Part shown: piece by piece, positions 15,556 through 24,234 of the stretch
How the letters are laid out: each line of letters starts with the position of its first letter
Numbering within the stretch: position 1 is the first letter of the stretch
Origin: Candidatus Helarchaeota archaeon
GTDB taxonomy: Archaea > Asgardarchaeota > Lokiarchaeia > Helarchaeales > HEL-GB-A
DNA: 32,505 nucleotides
Direction of reading: 5' to 3'
Assembly (NCBI GenBank): GCA_016840125.1
Contig: JAEOSY010000359.1
Coordinates: 1 to 32,505, forward strand
Notes under the pieces: generated by a model
The model's input: only the letters and a program-made list of their open reading frames with translations
The model's database searches: none
What the model was told of the DNA's origin: nothing
Position numbers and translations under genes: made by a program

Positions 15556-16437
15556 TCACTCCTGATCAGACTTAAAACGGTTTTTAGGTCTATCACATAC
15601 ATGCAGACACCGTCCGCAGAACTCAAACCAATCCACCGCCGATTGTTGCTCTCTAATGTAAATGAATTTTTGGAACCGGAGAATGGCTGCCTTAATATAT
15701 CTTATTAGAAAGCCAAATTGCGAAAGTTCGCCTTTCTTTTTTGGAAATGGAATATCGAGCCCAGCCCCTGATCCCGGAGCTAAGCCCAAAAGGGTAGAAA
15801 AACAGCGAAAGTGAAATAATTTCGTATATTCAAATGTTTTTTCTCCAATAACACAGGATAGAAGATCAGATTCATCAAGACAGCTGGTGGGACAAGCCTT
15901 AATGCATTTTTTACACCGATCACATAATGGGGGTCCGTTATACATATCGTCCGGTGGTAATGGAGCTTCTGTTATAACGGAGCAAAATCGAACGCGATTT
16001 CCATATTCAGGAGTAATAATTAGGCGATTATATCCAAATTCGCCTAGTCCCGCCGCAACGGCCGCATGGCGATGGGAAAACTCGCCTAATTGTTTTTTAT
16101 GGTCCCAATCCTTGGAATGCCCCGTAGGCACAATAGGAAAACACCGATAGCCTTCCTTTTCTACGAGTTTTGAAATATGATAACAAGCACGCCCTAGTTC
16201 TTTATTCAGCAAGGCATATCCATAGTATTGATAGGAGGAGGGGGTTCGTGCCCAATTTTCGACGGACCCCTCTGGAATTTTTGAGCCGATTACAATCACA
16301 GAGCGGGCATCAGGTAAATAATCTGTTGCTCGAAATCGTTTGGGGGTATTTTTTAGTCTGGAAAGGTCTGTTGTACCAACTAAATCCATACCCATATCAA
16401 ACGCTTTGTTTTTTATCTTATCCTTTAATTGCTCCAT
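15556..16437 (-). CDS. QueG-like 4Fe-4S protein (epoxyqueuosine reductase-related, COG1600)
   Basis: 293 residues. The N-terminal two thirds match the cobalamin-binding fold of QueG-like proteins: AFDMGMDLVGTTDLSRL, LPDARSVIVIGSKIPEG, and HRHAAVAAGLGEFGYNRLI with FCSVITEAPL. The ferredoxin part has C172, C175, C178, C182 (CDRCKKCIKACP) and C274, C277, C281 (FCGRCLHVCDRP). True QueG is about 350-380 residues with C-terminal repeats; these are absent, and a 40-residue insert lies between the cysteine clusters. It therefore looks like one of the many COG1600 relatives rather than the tRNA enzyme. Partnership with the downstream membrane enzyme is inferred from operon structure; it may supply electrons or B12 chemistry. 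Confidence 0.78.
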   Translation of the reverse strand: MEQLKDKIKNKAFDMGMDLVGTTDLSRLKNTPKRFRATDYLPDARSVIVIGSKIPEGSVENWARTPSSYQYYGYALLNKELGRACYHISKLVEKEGYRCFPIVPTGHSKDWDHKKQLGEFSHRHAAVAAGLGEFGYNRLIITPEYGNRVRFCSVITEAPLPPDDMYNGPPLCDRCKKCIKACPTSCLDESDLLSCVIGEKTFEYTKLFHFRCFSTLLGLAPGSGAGLDIPFPKKKGELSQFGFLIRYIKAAILRFQKFIYIREQQSAVDWFEFCGRCLHVCDRPKNRFKSDQE

Positions 16438-16535
16438 TTAGAATCATCCTACCCAATTTTGTCTTGTACAAACCTCAACAATCTGGAGTTAAACTGAATC
16501 TATTTTCCTTTCTTTTTTATTGTAAATAGACCCTT

Positions 16536-16546
16536 AAAAAAAAAAA
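16536..16546 (-). terminator. T11 tract after the small membrane protein
   Basis: Eleven A on the plus strand, i.e. eleven T just after the stop of the minus-strand gene at 16560. Confidence 0.5.
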
Positions 16547-16559
16547 GAGGATTTTGGGA

Positions 16560-16778
16560 CTACATACCTCGAACTACGACTCCTAAAAGCATTACAACCC
16601 AAGCAAGAAGGAGTAGACCTGTGCCAATTACGATCATAAGACCCAGATTCCCACCGAAGAAATCAACCAATGCAGGTAATTGCATAAAGCCTGCTCCTAC
16701 TACTGAAAGAAGAACACCGAAGATTAAAATAAAGAGAGATACAACAACGGTTATCTTTTTTGGCGGCGACCAGCCCAT
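16560..16778 (-). CDS. Small two-helix membrane protein, 72 aa
   Basis: A short basic N-terminus (MGWSPPKKI) is followed by one hydrophobic helix at about 9-32 and a second at about 44-68, ending in VVVRGM. AGGTGA lies before ATG 16778, and a T11 tract follows the stop, so this is a real single-gene unit and the opposing plus-strand frame is a shadow. Small proteins of this form with a PPKKIT start are common in archaeal genomes, from memory; no function is known. Confidence 0.72.
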   Translation of the reverse strand: MGWSPPKKITVVVSLFILIFGVLLSVVGAGFMQLPALVDFFGGNLGLMIVIGTGLLLLAWVVMLLGVVVRGM

Positions 16779-16897
16779 CTTTCATTTCACCTACGAACTT
16801 TGTTAATATTTTGAAGTGATTAAAACATCTAATTCAAATCCATAAAAAAGTAAAGGTAGTTTCTGCCATCTTTTATTAGTCAAATAAGGTGCAAAAG

Positions 16898-17827
16898 TTG
16901 TCCCCAAAATCAAATCGAATTGATGTACATCACCATATTGTACCTAAAGAATATGTTTCGGCGCTTGCAAGTGTTGGAATTAAAACGAGTGCGAGAGTAC
17001 AATTCCCTAAATGGGATATAAATAGTTCGCTCGCGTTTATGGAACGAAAGAACATTGCATCGGCGATACTCTCTGTTTCAGCGCCTGGAATACACTTTGG
17101 AGATAATAAGTTCGCGCAAAAACTTGCAAGAGAATGTAACGAGTTCACCGCGGACATTATCCGTAAATATCCTAAGCGTTTCGGTGCTTTTGCAGTTTTA
17201 CCTATACCCGATATGAATGCTGCATTATCGGAATTAGAGTACGCCTTAGAAACATTAAATTTAGATGGAGTAGGTATGCTTTCAAATTATTTTGGGAAAT
17301 ATCTCGGTGATCCAATATTCAAAGAACTCTTTTTTGAGCTTAATCATCGAGAAGCTGTAGTTTTTGTTCATCCAAATACGCTCCCAGAAGACATGTTACC
17401 GAAAACAAAAGTAACACCCGCTATTTTAGAATTCGTCTTTGATACCACAAGAGCAGTTGCAAATTTAATTTACACTCGTAGTTTGAGGCGATATCCTAAT
17501 ATTCGATTTATATTTCCACATGCAGGTGGAACGGTTCCCTATCTTGTTTGGCGAATCTCGATGGGGGAGCGAAAAATAATCCAATCGTTAAAAAACCTTT
17601 ATTTTGATATCGCACTCTCAGCTACTCCTTTCTCCTTACGGTCCTTACAAGAATTGGCTGATATAACCCATATCCTGTTCGGTAGTGACTTTCCATTTTT
17701 CCCTGAACCGCTCTTAGATACTATGCTTGAAGTTTATGAAAAATATGAGGGATTTAGCTCAGAAATCCGAAGTAAAATTAACAATGAAAATGCGCTCAAG
17801 CTTTTTCCACGTTTGAATTCCTCCTAA
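16898..17827 (+). CDS. Amidohydrolase, ACMSD-like (amidohydrolase 2 family)
   Basis: About 309 residues. AAGGTG (16887-16891) is 6 bases before TTG 16898, which is preferred over GTG 16889 lying within the ribosome site. Metal-site motifs: RIDVHHHIVP at the N-terminus, VFVHPNT near 170, FIFPHAGGTVPYL near 208 and the catalytic-Asp element LFGSDFPFFPEP near 267. The family contains aminocarboxymuconate-semialdehyde decarboxylase, resorcylate decarboxylases and uronate-related hydrolases. The LPIPDMNAALSELEYAL segment is typical. No pathway neighbours point to a substrate. It is followed by the ABC permease gene 60 bases later, which has its own ribosome site. Confidence 0.83.
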   Translation: MSPKSNRIDVHHHIVPKEYVSALASVGIKTSARVQFPKWDINSSLAFMERKNIASAILSVSAPGIHFGDNKFAQKLARECNEFTADIIRKYPKRFGAFAVLPIPDMNAALSELEYALETLNLDGVGMLSNYFGKYLGDPIFKELFFELNHREAVVFVHPNTLPEDMLPKTKVTPAILEFVFDTTRAVANLIYTRSLRRYPNIRFIFPHAGGTVPYLVWRISMGERKIIQSLKNLYFDIALSATPFSLRSLQELADITHILFGSDFPFFPEPLLDTMLEVYEKYEGFSSEIRSKINNENALKLFPRLNSS

Positions 17828-17887
17828 AATAAGAGTACCAAAACGTTATTTGTAATTTCATCCCCTAGTAGAATCTGAGGTTGAATT

Positions 17888-19264
17888 ATGTCATATTTCA
17901 AGATAGGTTATCGGAATCTATCCAGACGTAAATTTCGTACGATCCTCACAATTGTGGCTATATTGCTAGGTGTGAGTATCCTTATGGGAACCTCGGTCGC
18001 CTCCGATTCGATTCGATATTCCTTGAATCATCAGGTAACGAAGCAGTTCGGGTACTCTGATATCTTATTACTTGATGAGGATTCTCCCAATTACAATTCT
18101 ATCCCTCTTGATTTGATTAAGAATGAGCTAGGAAATATCACCGATGTCGAGTTTGAATGGACCTATCAGATGCGCGAGCGTCGAAGTGCCACCCCCTATT
18201 CGAACGCATCTACCATTTTCTCAAGTTGGTGGCCAATTGTTGGGATCAATGCGTCAAATCCGCTTGAAAGTAAATTTGGGACAATAATTCTCAATAGTAC
18301 TACTAATGAAACCTTAACCACACTCGAAGAAATTCTAGCCGACCCGAAAATCGAAAACTCCTGTGTAATAACACAGCATATTGCAGAACAATATAATTTA
18401 GTTGTTGGACAAAACATTTACATCTATCCCGAAAACCCATGGACAGGAATTGACTGGATGGATTCATCAACCTGGGTTAATTTCACGATTACAGGTATTA
18501 TTGAAGATCGCGGCAAGTCATTCGAATGGTTAAGTCCTCCAATCAACCAGCTCTGGGAGATTTACCCCCCAACAGATGCCATTTATGTGGATATTGACGT
18601 AGCAGATAGTTATATCTTCAATCAGAATGTGACAGAGGTTAATCTCATCCTAATTCATACCCCCAATATCCAAGTGATTGATTCTACTATAGAACATATT
18701 CTAAACAGGTTGAATTCAAGTACTTCTGCCGAAATCAACTCAACCAATTTTTACGGATTTAATCTAAAATCCTTTTTTGATGAGCAAATAAGTGATATGT
18801 TTAATTTTTTCACAATAATTTTAGCACTGTTCGCGGGGATTTCCATGCTCATTTGTGCGATTTTGATAAAGAATTTGTTTGAAGTAACGAAGGAAGAGCA
18901 AATGGAGGAAATCGGAATAATGCGTGCCATCGGAGTTTCAAAACTCGGAATATTTCGTATCTATCTCACCCAAATCTCGATAATCTCTATACTGGGTACA
19001 GGTTTGGGAATTCTATTCGGTTATCTAGTATCACATTTATTCTTAGGACCGTTAAAAATCCTTTCTATTTCAATTTCGCCTAATATTTCACCCCTTGTAG
19101 GAACCGACTTTGAGGTTTTCATGACAGTTTCAGAATTTTCTATATTATTTTCAGTCTCAGCGGGAATGATTGTGAGTGTGCTGTTTGGAATGATTCCAGC
19201 TATTTCAGCAGCAAATATTAATGTTCTTCAAGCATTAAATCCAAGGTTAAAGGAGGAAAAGTGA
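17888..19264 (+). CDS. FtsX/MacB-type ABC transporter permease, first part
   Basis: 458 residues. GAGGTT lies 6 bases before ATG 17888. The order is MacB-type: an N-terminal cytoplasmic start (YRNLSRRKFRTILTI), helix 1 at about 17-37, a large external domain from about 40 to 300 rich in NxT/NxS sites, then helices at about 303-328, 354-386 and 416-440, with the FtsX motif EIGIMRAIGVSKLGIFRIY. Such permeases work with a LolD/MacB-type ATPase, here encoded at 20906, to drive mechanotransmission or export of lipids, peptides or lipoproteins. The stop TGA (19262-19264) is in the same frame as the second permease part; see the junction finding. Confidence 0.87.
   Translation: MSYFKIGYRNLSRRKFRTILTIVAILLGVSILMGTSVASDSIRYSLNHQVTKQFGYSDILLLDEDSPNYNSIPLDLIKNELGNITDVEFEWTYQMRERRSATPYSNASTIFSSWWPIVGINASNPLESKFGTIILNSTTNETLTTLEEILADPKIENSCVITQHIAEQYNLVVGQNIYIYPENPWTGIDWMDSSTWVNFTITGIIEDRGKSFEWLSPPINQLWEIYPPTDAIYVDIDVADSYIFNQNVTEVNLILIHTPNIQVIDSTIEHILNRLNSSTSAEINSTNFYGFNLKSFFDEQISDMFNFFTIILALFAGISMLICAILIKNLFEVTKEEQMEEIGIMRAIGVSKLGIFRIYLTQISIISILGTGLGILFGYLVSHLFLGPLKILSISISPNISPLVGTDFEVFMTVSEFSILFSVSAGMIVSVLFGMIPAISAANINVLQALNPRLKEEK
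19249..19263 (+). promoter_or_regulatory. Strong ribosome binding site with GTG overlapping the first permease stop
   Basis: AAAGGAGG (19249-19256), four A, then GTG (19261-19263) overlapping TGA (19262-19264). From this GTG the frame stops after 11 codons at TAG 19294, and deletion of one base in the CCCC run (19267-19270) would join it to the second permease. Confidence 0.5.
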
Positions 19265-19321
19265 ATCCCCAAGAGTACCATCAAATTAATAGTTAGCTCG
19301 ATCAGCCTAGTACTAGGAGTA

Positions 19322-20902
19322 TTGGTTATAGCTAACTATATAATGGGTTTCATCATTTTTATAGCGGAGTACTTCCTCTTTTGTGCTCTAGGAATAATAA
19401 TTGCTTCAATTGGAATCTACCTGCTTATACCTCAAATTAAAAAGGTTCAGTTCTTATATTTTGGGGTAATTTTTACTACTTTGGGTGCAATCGAACTAAT
19501 TTTAGCTTTTGGGGGAATCCTCGAGGGGTTGACAGTTTTAAGTATCATTGGAGTCGGAGAACCACTTATTGGGGGAATGTTTTTTGTAATTGGGATGGTG
19601 TTTCTCGGGTGTGTCCTCCTTTCAACCATCATTTCTGGCCTCTCCTATTTGCTAAAACCAATTCTAGGATTTATGCGAACTATAATGGTACGAAATGTGC
19701 TTAGGAATTCGAGACGTACTCAAAACACCTTTGCTATGATTTCGATTGGTTTAGCCTTTTTAATAACGGTTTCTACTCTAACAACGTCGTTAAGTGCAGG
19801 AATATACCCAGGAGCCAAATTATCAATGGGTGGTGATATGAGAGTGGGTTGGACCGTTGGGTACCTACCATTCAATTTCACATCTGCATTCAGAAATGTA
19901 GAACATGTGACTGCTGTGGCCGCTACATGGAGTTTCTACTCGAATAGCATCATAGATAATCCAACTACTAATTATAATATCCAATTTTATGTGATAAACA
20001 CCTCAGAGTATGCGAAACTACATGAGGAACCTACATTATTAGAGAGCATTTCACCTTCAGGTCTTTCCGTACATGATTTCATTCATCGATTGGAACAAGA
20101 AAACAGTACAATCCTTTTTCACAAATTAGGGGAGAGTCTTGGGAAAGACGTGGGAAACTATGTCAACGCAACTTCATCGCTATTTAATTCGACTATTTTA
20201 CAGATTGTTGGTTTATGTGGGAGGATGCCGGGGATGTGGTACACGTTCCACGAGTATTCATTTCCAACTTACGTTGCAATTATCTCTTGGAATACTCTCT
20301 TCACTATGACTGGATATAATGTAACGACATTTCCCTACTATATCTATTTTAACATCGGATTGGATGATATTTCGAACGATGTTGTAGTACGGACTGAATT
20401 CACTTCGATAATTGAGCAATTCCAACCCGTCCATGAATATGCCATTCAATCTGTGCGAACTCAAGTCGAAGACTTCAGTGGGATAATTAATACAGTTGAT
20501 GTCATTTTAAATCAAATACTGATTATTGCCTTGATTGTTTCATTGCTAGGCCTTTCAATCACCATGAATATTAGTATTAGACAGAGAAGAACCGAGATAG
20601 GAATACTAAGAGCTATGGGAATAAGCAAGAGACAAATTTTAAGTATGATTTTTGGAGAAACTTTGACGATAAGTCTGGCAGGAATATTATTCGGTTCAAT
20701 TATAGGAATTTCGACAGCTTTTTTCATGATTAACTCATTTCCATTCATAGAGTGGTTGGCAGTAATTTTTACAATATCTTGGACAACTCTAGCCATATAT
20801 TGGAGCATTTTAATTGGGGTATCTTTGTTTTCATCTATAATACCCTCCTATAATTTGAATAAAATGGAGATTATAGAATCAATTCGGATGCGAGGAAAGT
20901 AA
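19322..20902 (+). CDS. FtsX/MacB-type ABC transporter permease, second part (5' end disrupted)
   Basis: The open frame begins right after TGA 19264 and reads IPKSTIKLIVSSISLVLGVL before the first usable start, TTG 19322, so the first helix would be cut if TTG were used. Four linking helices fill about residues 1-115, then a second FtsX module: VRNVLRNSRRTQNTFAMISI, helix, external domain to about 390, helices at about 395-420, 440-470 and 485-510, and the motif EIGILRAMGISKRQILSMIF. The natural start may be GTG 19261, preceded by AAAGGAGG, with a one-base shift now separating it from this frame. Alternatively both parts were one protein of about 1005 residues split by a nonsense codon. The ATPase gene follows after 3 bases. 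Confidence 0.8.
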   Translation: MVIANYIMGFIIFIAEYFLFCALGIIIASIGIYLLIPQIKKVQFLYFGVIFTTLGAIELILAFGGILEGLTVLSIIGVGEPLIGGMFFVIGMVFLGCVLLSTIISGLSYLLKPILGFMRTIMVRNVLRNSRRTQNTFAMISIGLAFLITVSTLTTSLSAGIYPGAKLSMGGDMRVGWTVGYLPFNFTSAFRNVEHVTAVAATWSFYSNSIIDNPTTNYNIQFYVINTSEYAKLHEEPTLLESISPSGLSVHDFIHRLEQENSTILFHKLGESLGKDVGNYVNATSSLFNSTILQIVGLCGRMPGMWYTFHEYSFPTYVAIISWNTLFTMTGYNVTTFPYYIYFNIGLDDISNDVVVRTEFTSIIEQFQPVHEYAIQSVRTQVEDFSGIINTVDVILNQILIIALIVSLLGLSITMNISIRQRRTEIGILRAMGISKRQILSMIFGETLTISLAGILFGSIIGISTAFFMINSFPFIEWLAVIFTISWTTLAIYWSILIGVSLFSSIIPSYNLNKMEIIESIRMRGK

Positions 20903-20905
20903 AAT

Positions 20906-21613
20906 ATGAAACCTATTAAAAAAACTAAGTATATTGTAGAGATAAACAATGTAACGCGCTTATACACATTGGGTAAACTTAAAGTCACAGCAATCAGTAA
21001 TGTGAACTTAAAAGTTGAGCCTGGAGAATTCTTGGCAATAATGGGACCCTCAGGATCTGGAAAAACTACGCTTTTGAATCTTATCGGAGCCTTAGATACT
21101 CCTACTGAAGGGGAAGTTTTTATCGAAGGTAATAACATTTCTCTCATGAACGATACTGAATTAACAAACATCCGACGTAATAAAATCGGGTTTATCTTTC
21201 AATTCTATAACTTAATACCTGTATTAAATGCATTTGAAAATGTGGAATTACCAATGATGGCTGCGGGTGTCTCTCGAAAAGACCGATTACGCCGTTCCGA
21301 GGAATTACTGGATATTGTTGGGTTAGGTGATCGAATGCATCATCGACCTGAAGAATTATCTGGCGGGGAACGTCAGCGTGTTGCGATTGCTCGTGCTTTA
21401 GCCAATAACCCAAGCCTCATTCTTGGGGACGAGCCTACGGGCGATTTAGATACGGAAACTGGAATTGAAATTATGCAATACTTGAAAAATTTAAATGAAA
21501 CCCAAAAAAAGTCTATCTTTATTGTTACACACGATCCGGTTGTTGCAAATATGACCAATAAAATTGTTTTTTTAAAAGATGGAACTATTGAGAAAATCGA
21601 AAAAAAAGGTTGA
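20906..21613 (+). CDS. ABC transporter ATP-binding protein, LolD/MacB type
   Basis: A complete 235-residue nucleotide-binding subunit. Walker A GPSGSGKTTLL at about 46, Q-loop FIFQFYNLIP near 95, signature LSGGERQRVAIARAL at about 151, Walker B LILGDEPTGDLD at about 171 and the switch His in FIVTHDPV. The DTPTEGEVFIEG and IRRNKIGFIFQFYNL segments are those of the LolD/MacB/FtsE-like class that partners with FtsX-fold permeases. It powers the permeases encoded directly upstream. The gene ends 21 bases from the convergent beta-helix/TSP3 gene. Confidence 0.92.
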   Translation: MKPIKKTKYIVEINNVTRLYTLGKLKVTAISNVNLKVEPGEFLAIMGPSGSGKTTLLNLIGALDTPTEGEVFIEGNNISLMNDTELTNIRRNKIGFIFQFYNLIPVLNAFENVELPMMAAGVSRKDRLRRSEELLDIVGLGDRMHHRPEELSGGERQRVAIARALANNPSLILGDEPTGDLDTETGIEIMQYLKNLNETQKKSIFIVTHDPVVANMTNKIVFLKDGTIEKIEKKG

Positions 21614-21634
21614 GGAGTAAGTAGATTTTCAATT

Positions 21635-24097
21635 CTATTTACGTTTTTTTATGAAAACAAATGTTACAGCAGCTAAAATCCCAGCTAGGCATATTAGAAT
21701 GATGAGTAAAATCAGGTTTTGGTCCTCTAGGGCTTTTCCAGGGTAGTCACCAGGATCGAGGGGGTCGTTTCCAGAGCCGACCTCAACACCATCAATTGAA
21801 CCATCGTCATCAGAATCGCTATCGTTGGGATTCGTTCCTATAGCTAACTCAACGCCATCGAGGAGATAATCATCATCACTGTCCGAGTCCAAGGGGTCTG
21901 TATTGTTCCCCAACTCGTTTAAGTCAGATAACCCATCATTGTCGGTGTCGGTGAGCAAGGGATTCGTATTGTTTCCTAATTCATCAGGGTCTGATAAACC
22001 ATCACCATCAGTATCAGTGGAGGTTGGGTCTGTTAGATGAGTATCTATCTCATCTCCATCAGATAATCCGTCGCCATCCGTATCGGGATTAGTCGCGTTG
22101 GTAGAATGGACATTGAGTTCAGCAAAATCCGTCACATTATCATTGTCAGTATCTGAGTTTGTGGCATTAGTGAGATGGACGAAAATCTCTTCATAATCGT
22201 CTAACCCATCCCCATCAGTATCGGGATCTAGAGGATTCGTACCATTGGCGAGTTCATAGCCATCGAGAAGAGTATCGCTATCCGTATCAGGGTCGTATAA
22301 ATCGGTTCCGTTTGTGAATTCATTTTTATTCTGTGCACCATCCGTGTCGAAATCCCCAAAGCAATCGACGATATTGTCAATCCACACATTTGAAATACCT
22401 TGGTCATCCGCTTGATAACCAGCTTGGCATTGGTTGTTCAGGATAATGATGTTTCGTGTGAAGAGAGTTAAATTTCCATGAATTTGCAGTCCATACCCAT
22501 CGTTATAAACAATTTCATTGTTTGTGAAGGTGTTTCCAATACAACTTATATCGATAAACATACCAAATTGTGTGTTATTTGTAACTGTATTATTGTCAAA
22601 TTGGTTCCACCAACTCGTACTATTCAGACAGATTCCCTTGTTGTTGTTTTGAGTTACGTTGTTATCGATAAATACATTAAAAGTTGCGGTACTCAAATAT
22701 ATCCCCGCAAGATCATTTGAATGTGCCGTGTTCTCAACTAACTGATTGTTCCCGGCGGAAGATAATAGTAAGCCGTTTGTGTTATTGAAGAGAATATTTT
22801 TGATTAGGGTATTATTAGTAGCAGAACTCAATTGGATCCCATTCAGATTGTTAAGCGCGGTATTATCAGTTAAGGTATTGTTGTTTGAGTTTGAGAGAAG
22901 AATACCATTTTGACATTCGTCGAGAGTATTGGAATAGAGTGAATTGTTTTTTGATTGTGTTAAATAGATTCCGTTGTCGTTAATATTTTCGATCGTGCTG
23001 TGTTTTAGTGTGTTATTATCAGAGCTGCTTAGGGAGATTCCTCTGTTTTTGAGGTCAGATATCTCATTATACGACAATGTATTATTATCAGTTGAAGAGA
23101 GTGCAATCCCGATGGCGAGTGGATTTACGAAGTGAACAGCTTGAATATCCTCTACAGAGTTGTTAATAATAAAATTGTGATGCCCATTCTGAATGTAGAT
23201 CCCGTATGCTGAACTATCGTCACCCCCAGTCAAAATTTTGGAGATATCATTATAAAAGATGACTATATCAAAGGAATTTGATATATAGATCCCATAAGAG
23301 CCTCCACCTAACGATGACCCATTAAGATTCGTAATTTTATTATCAATAATAAAGGAATTATTACACTCAAAAAGTGCAATTCCTAAAACGTTGTCCCCAT
23401 AACTGTCTTTGATAGTATTGTCCTCTATAGTGGTCTCATTCGAGTAGGTTATACAAATACCAAAAAAATTCCCCGAAGTCAGATCGTAATCACAATCTTT
23501 GATGGTGTTATTGAGAATGGTGTTATTATCTGAATAAAATACCATTATTCCATGAGCATAATGTGAAGCTACAATAGTATTATTGATGATCCGATTATCC
23601 GGTGAAACAGTATATAGGAAAATTGGGTAGGCGAGATCGTTAAGGGTATTATTGGAAATTGTGTTCGTCCGAGAATATTGCAGAAAAATACCAAAACCCT
23701 CCTGAAATGGATCGTCGATTGTATTGTTTGTAATTAGGGCATTTGTTACGTTGTTGAGAAAGATTCCTTCCTCACTAATATCAGTAATTATAGTACAATT
23801 TCTCAAGGTGAAATGTGCATCAGTGTTTTGGATGCTGATCGCGGGAGTCCCTAGTGTTGTGGCGTTGATCACATAACTCTCGAGAATATAGGGATTCGAT
23901 TCAGTGCCATTTCCACCGCTTGAATAGGGATTAATTGCAGCATTGCCATTAATAATGATCGGAGGATCTAGCGTTCGTAACGATGGATTAGCTTCTGATG
24001 ATAGATTTATGAGGTTCATTGAAGTAATATTTATAGCTGAAATAATTAGCAAGTTACATATTATTCCTGTGAAAAAGAATTTGCTTCTCTTGTTCAT
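21635..24097 (-). CDS. Membrane-anchored NosD-type beta-helix / TSP3-repeat surface protein
   Basis: 820 residues, complete. Signal peptide at 1-38; the PYILESYVINATTLG block starts the single beta-helix module (about 60-560), with Asn-rich rungs such as NNTLxxNxxxxNxxGI. TSP3-like acidic repeats (DTDGDGLSDGDEI and variants) run from about 582 to 785, ending in DPLDPGDYPGK. A C-terminal helix (LILLIILICLAGILAAVTFV) and KKRK tail anchor it in the membrane with the repeats outside. GGAGATGG precedes ATG 24097. It is a shorter paralogue of the protein at 1-3977, with one helix module instead of two. Its end faces the ABC transporter; a functional link is possible but unproven. Confidence 0.92.
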   Translation of the reverse strand: MNKRSKFFFTGIICNLLIISAINITSMNLINLSSEANPSLRTLDPPIIINGNAAINPYSSGGNGTESNPYILESYVINATTLGTPAISIQNTDAHFTLRNCTIITDISEEGIFLNNVTNALITNNTIDDPFQEGFGIFLQYSRTNTISNNTLNDLAYPIFLYTVSPDNRIINNTIVASHYAHGIMVFYSDNNTILNNTIKDCDYDLTSGNFFGICITYSNETTIEDNTIKDSYGDNVLGIALFECNNSFIIDNKITNLNGSSLGGGSYGIYISNSFDIVIFYNDISKILTGGDDSSAYGIYIQNGHHNFIINNSVEDIQAVHFVNPLAIGIALSSTDNNTLSYNEISDLKNRGISLSSSDNNTLKHSTIENINDNGIYLTQSKNNSLYSNTLDECQNGILLSNSNNNTLTDNTALNNLNGIQLSSATNNTLIKNILFNNTNGLLLSSAGNNQLVENTAHSNDLAGIYLSTATFNVFIDNNVTQNNNKGICLNSTSWWNQFDNNTVTNNTQFGMFIDISCIGNTFTNNEIVYNDGYGLQIHGNLTLFTRNIIILNNQCQAGYQADDQGISNVWIDNIVDCFGDFDTDGAQNKNEFTNGTDLYDPDTDSDTLLDGYELANGTNPLDPDTDGDGLDDYEEIFVHLTNATNSDTDNDNVTDFAELNVHSTNATNPDTDGDGLSDGDEIDTHLTDPTSTDTDGDGLSDPDELGNNTNPLLTDTDNDGLSDLNELGNNTDPLDSDSDDDYLLDGVELAIGTNPNDSDSDDDGSIDGVEVGSGNDPLDPGDYPGKALEDQNLILLIILICLAGILAAVTFVFIKKRK

Positions 24098-24204
24098 AAA
24101 TATCCCATCTCCATAAAGAAGAACTATGAAATATGATGGATGTTTAATAGATAAAAGAATTGTGATATCCAGTTTAAAGGTTGACTTGGGGAAAACTGCA
24201 GTAC

Positions 24205-24211
24205 TTTATAT
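24205..24211 (+). promoter_or_regulatory. TATA-like box of the BtrH_N gene
   Basis: TTTATAT, centred 27 bases before ATG 24235, with no Shine-Dalgarno sequence between: a leaderless arrangement that supports this start over the ATGs at 24244 and 24256. Confidence 0.5.
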
Positions 24212-24234
24212 GTGAAATGGTCTAAGTCTACTCG

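Noticed and set aside
16621..16806. Plus-strand frame opposite the small membrane protein.
   Set aside because: The minus-strand frame has AGGTGA before its ATG, two clean membrane helices and a T11 terminator.
19262..19264. TGA in the permease as a selenocysteine codon.
   Set aside because: It lies in a charged linker next to a helix with no redox motif, and an overlapping Shine-Dalgarno/GTG start explains the stop as a gene boundary.
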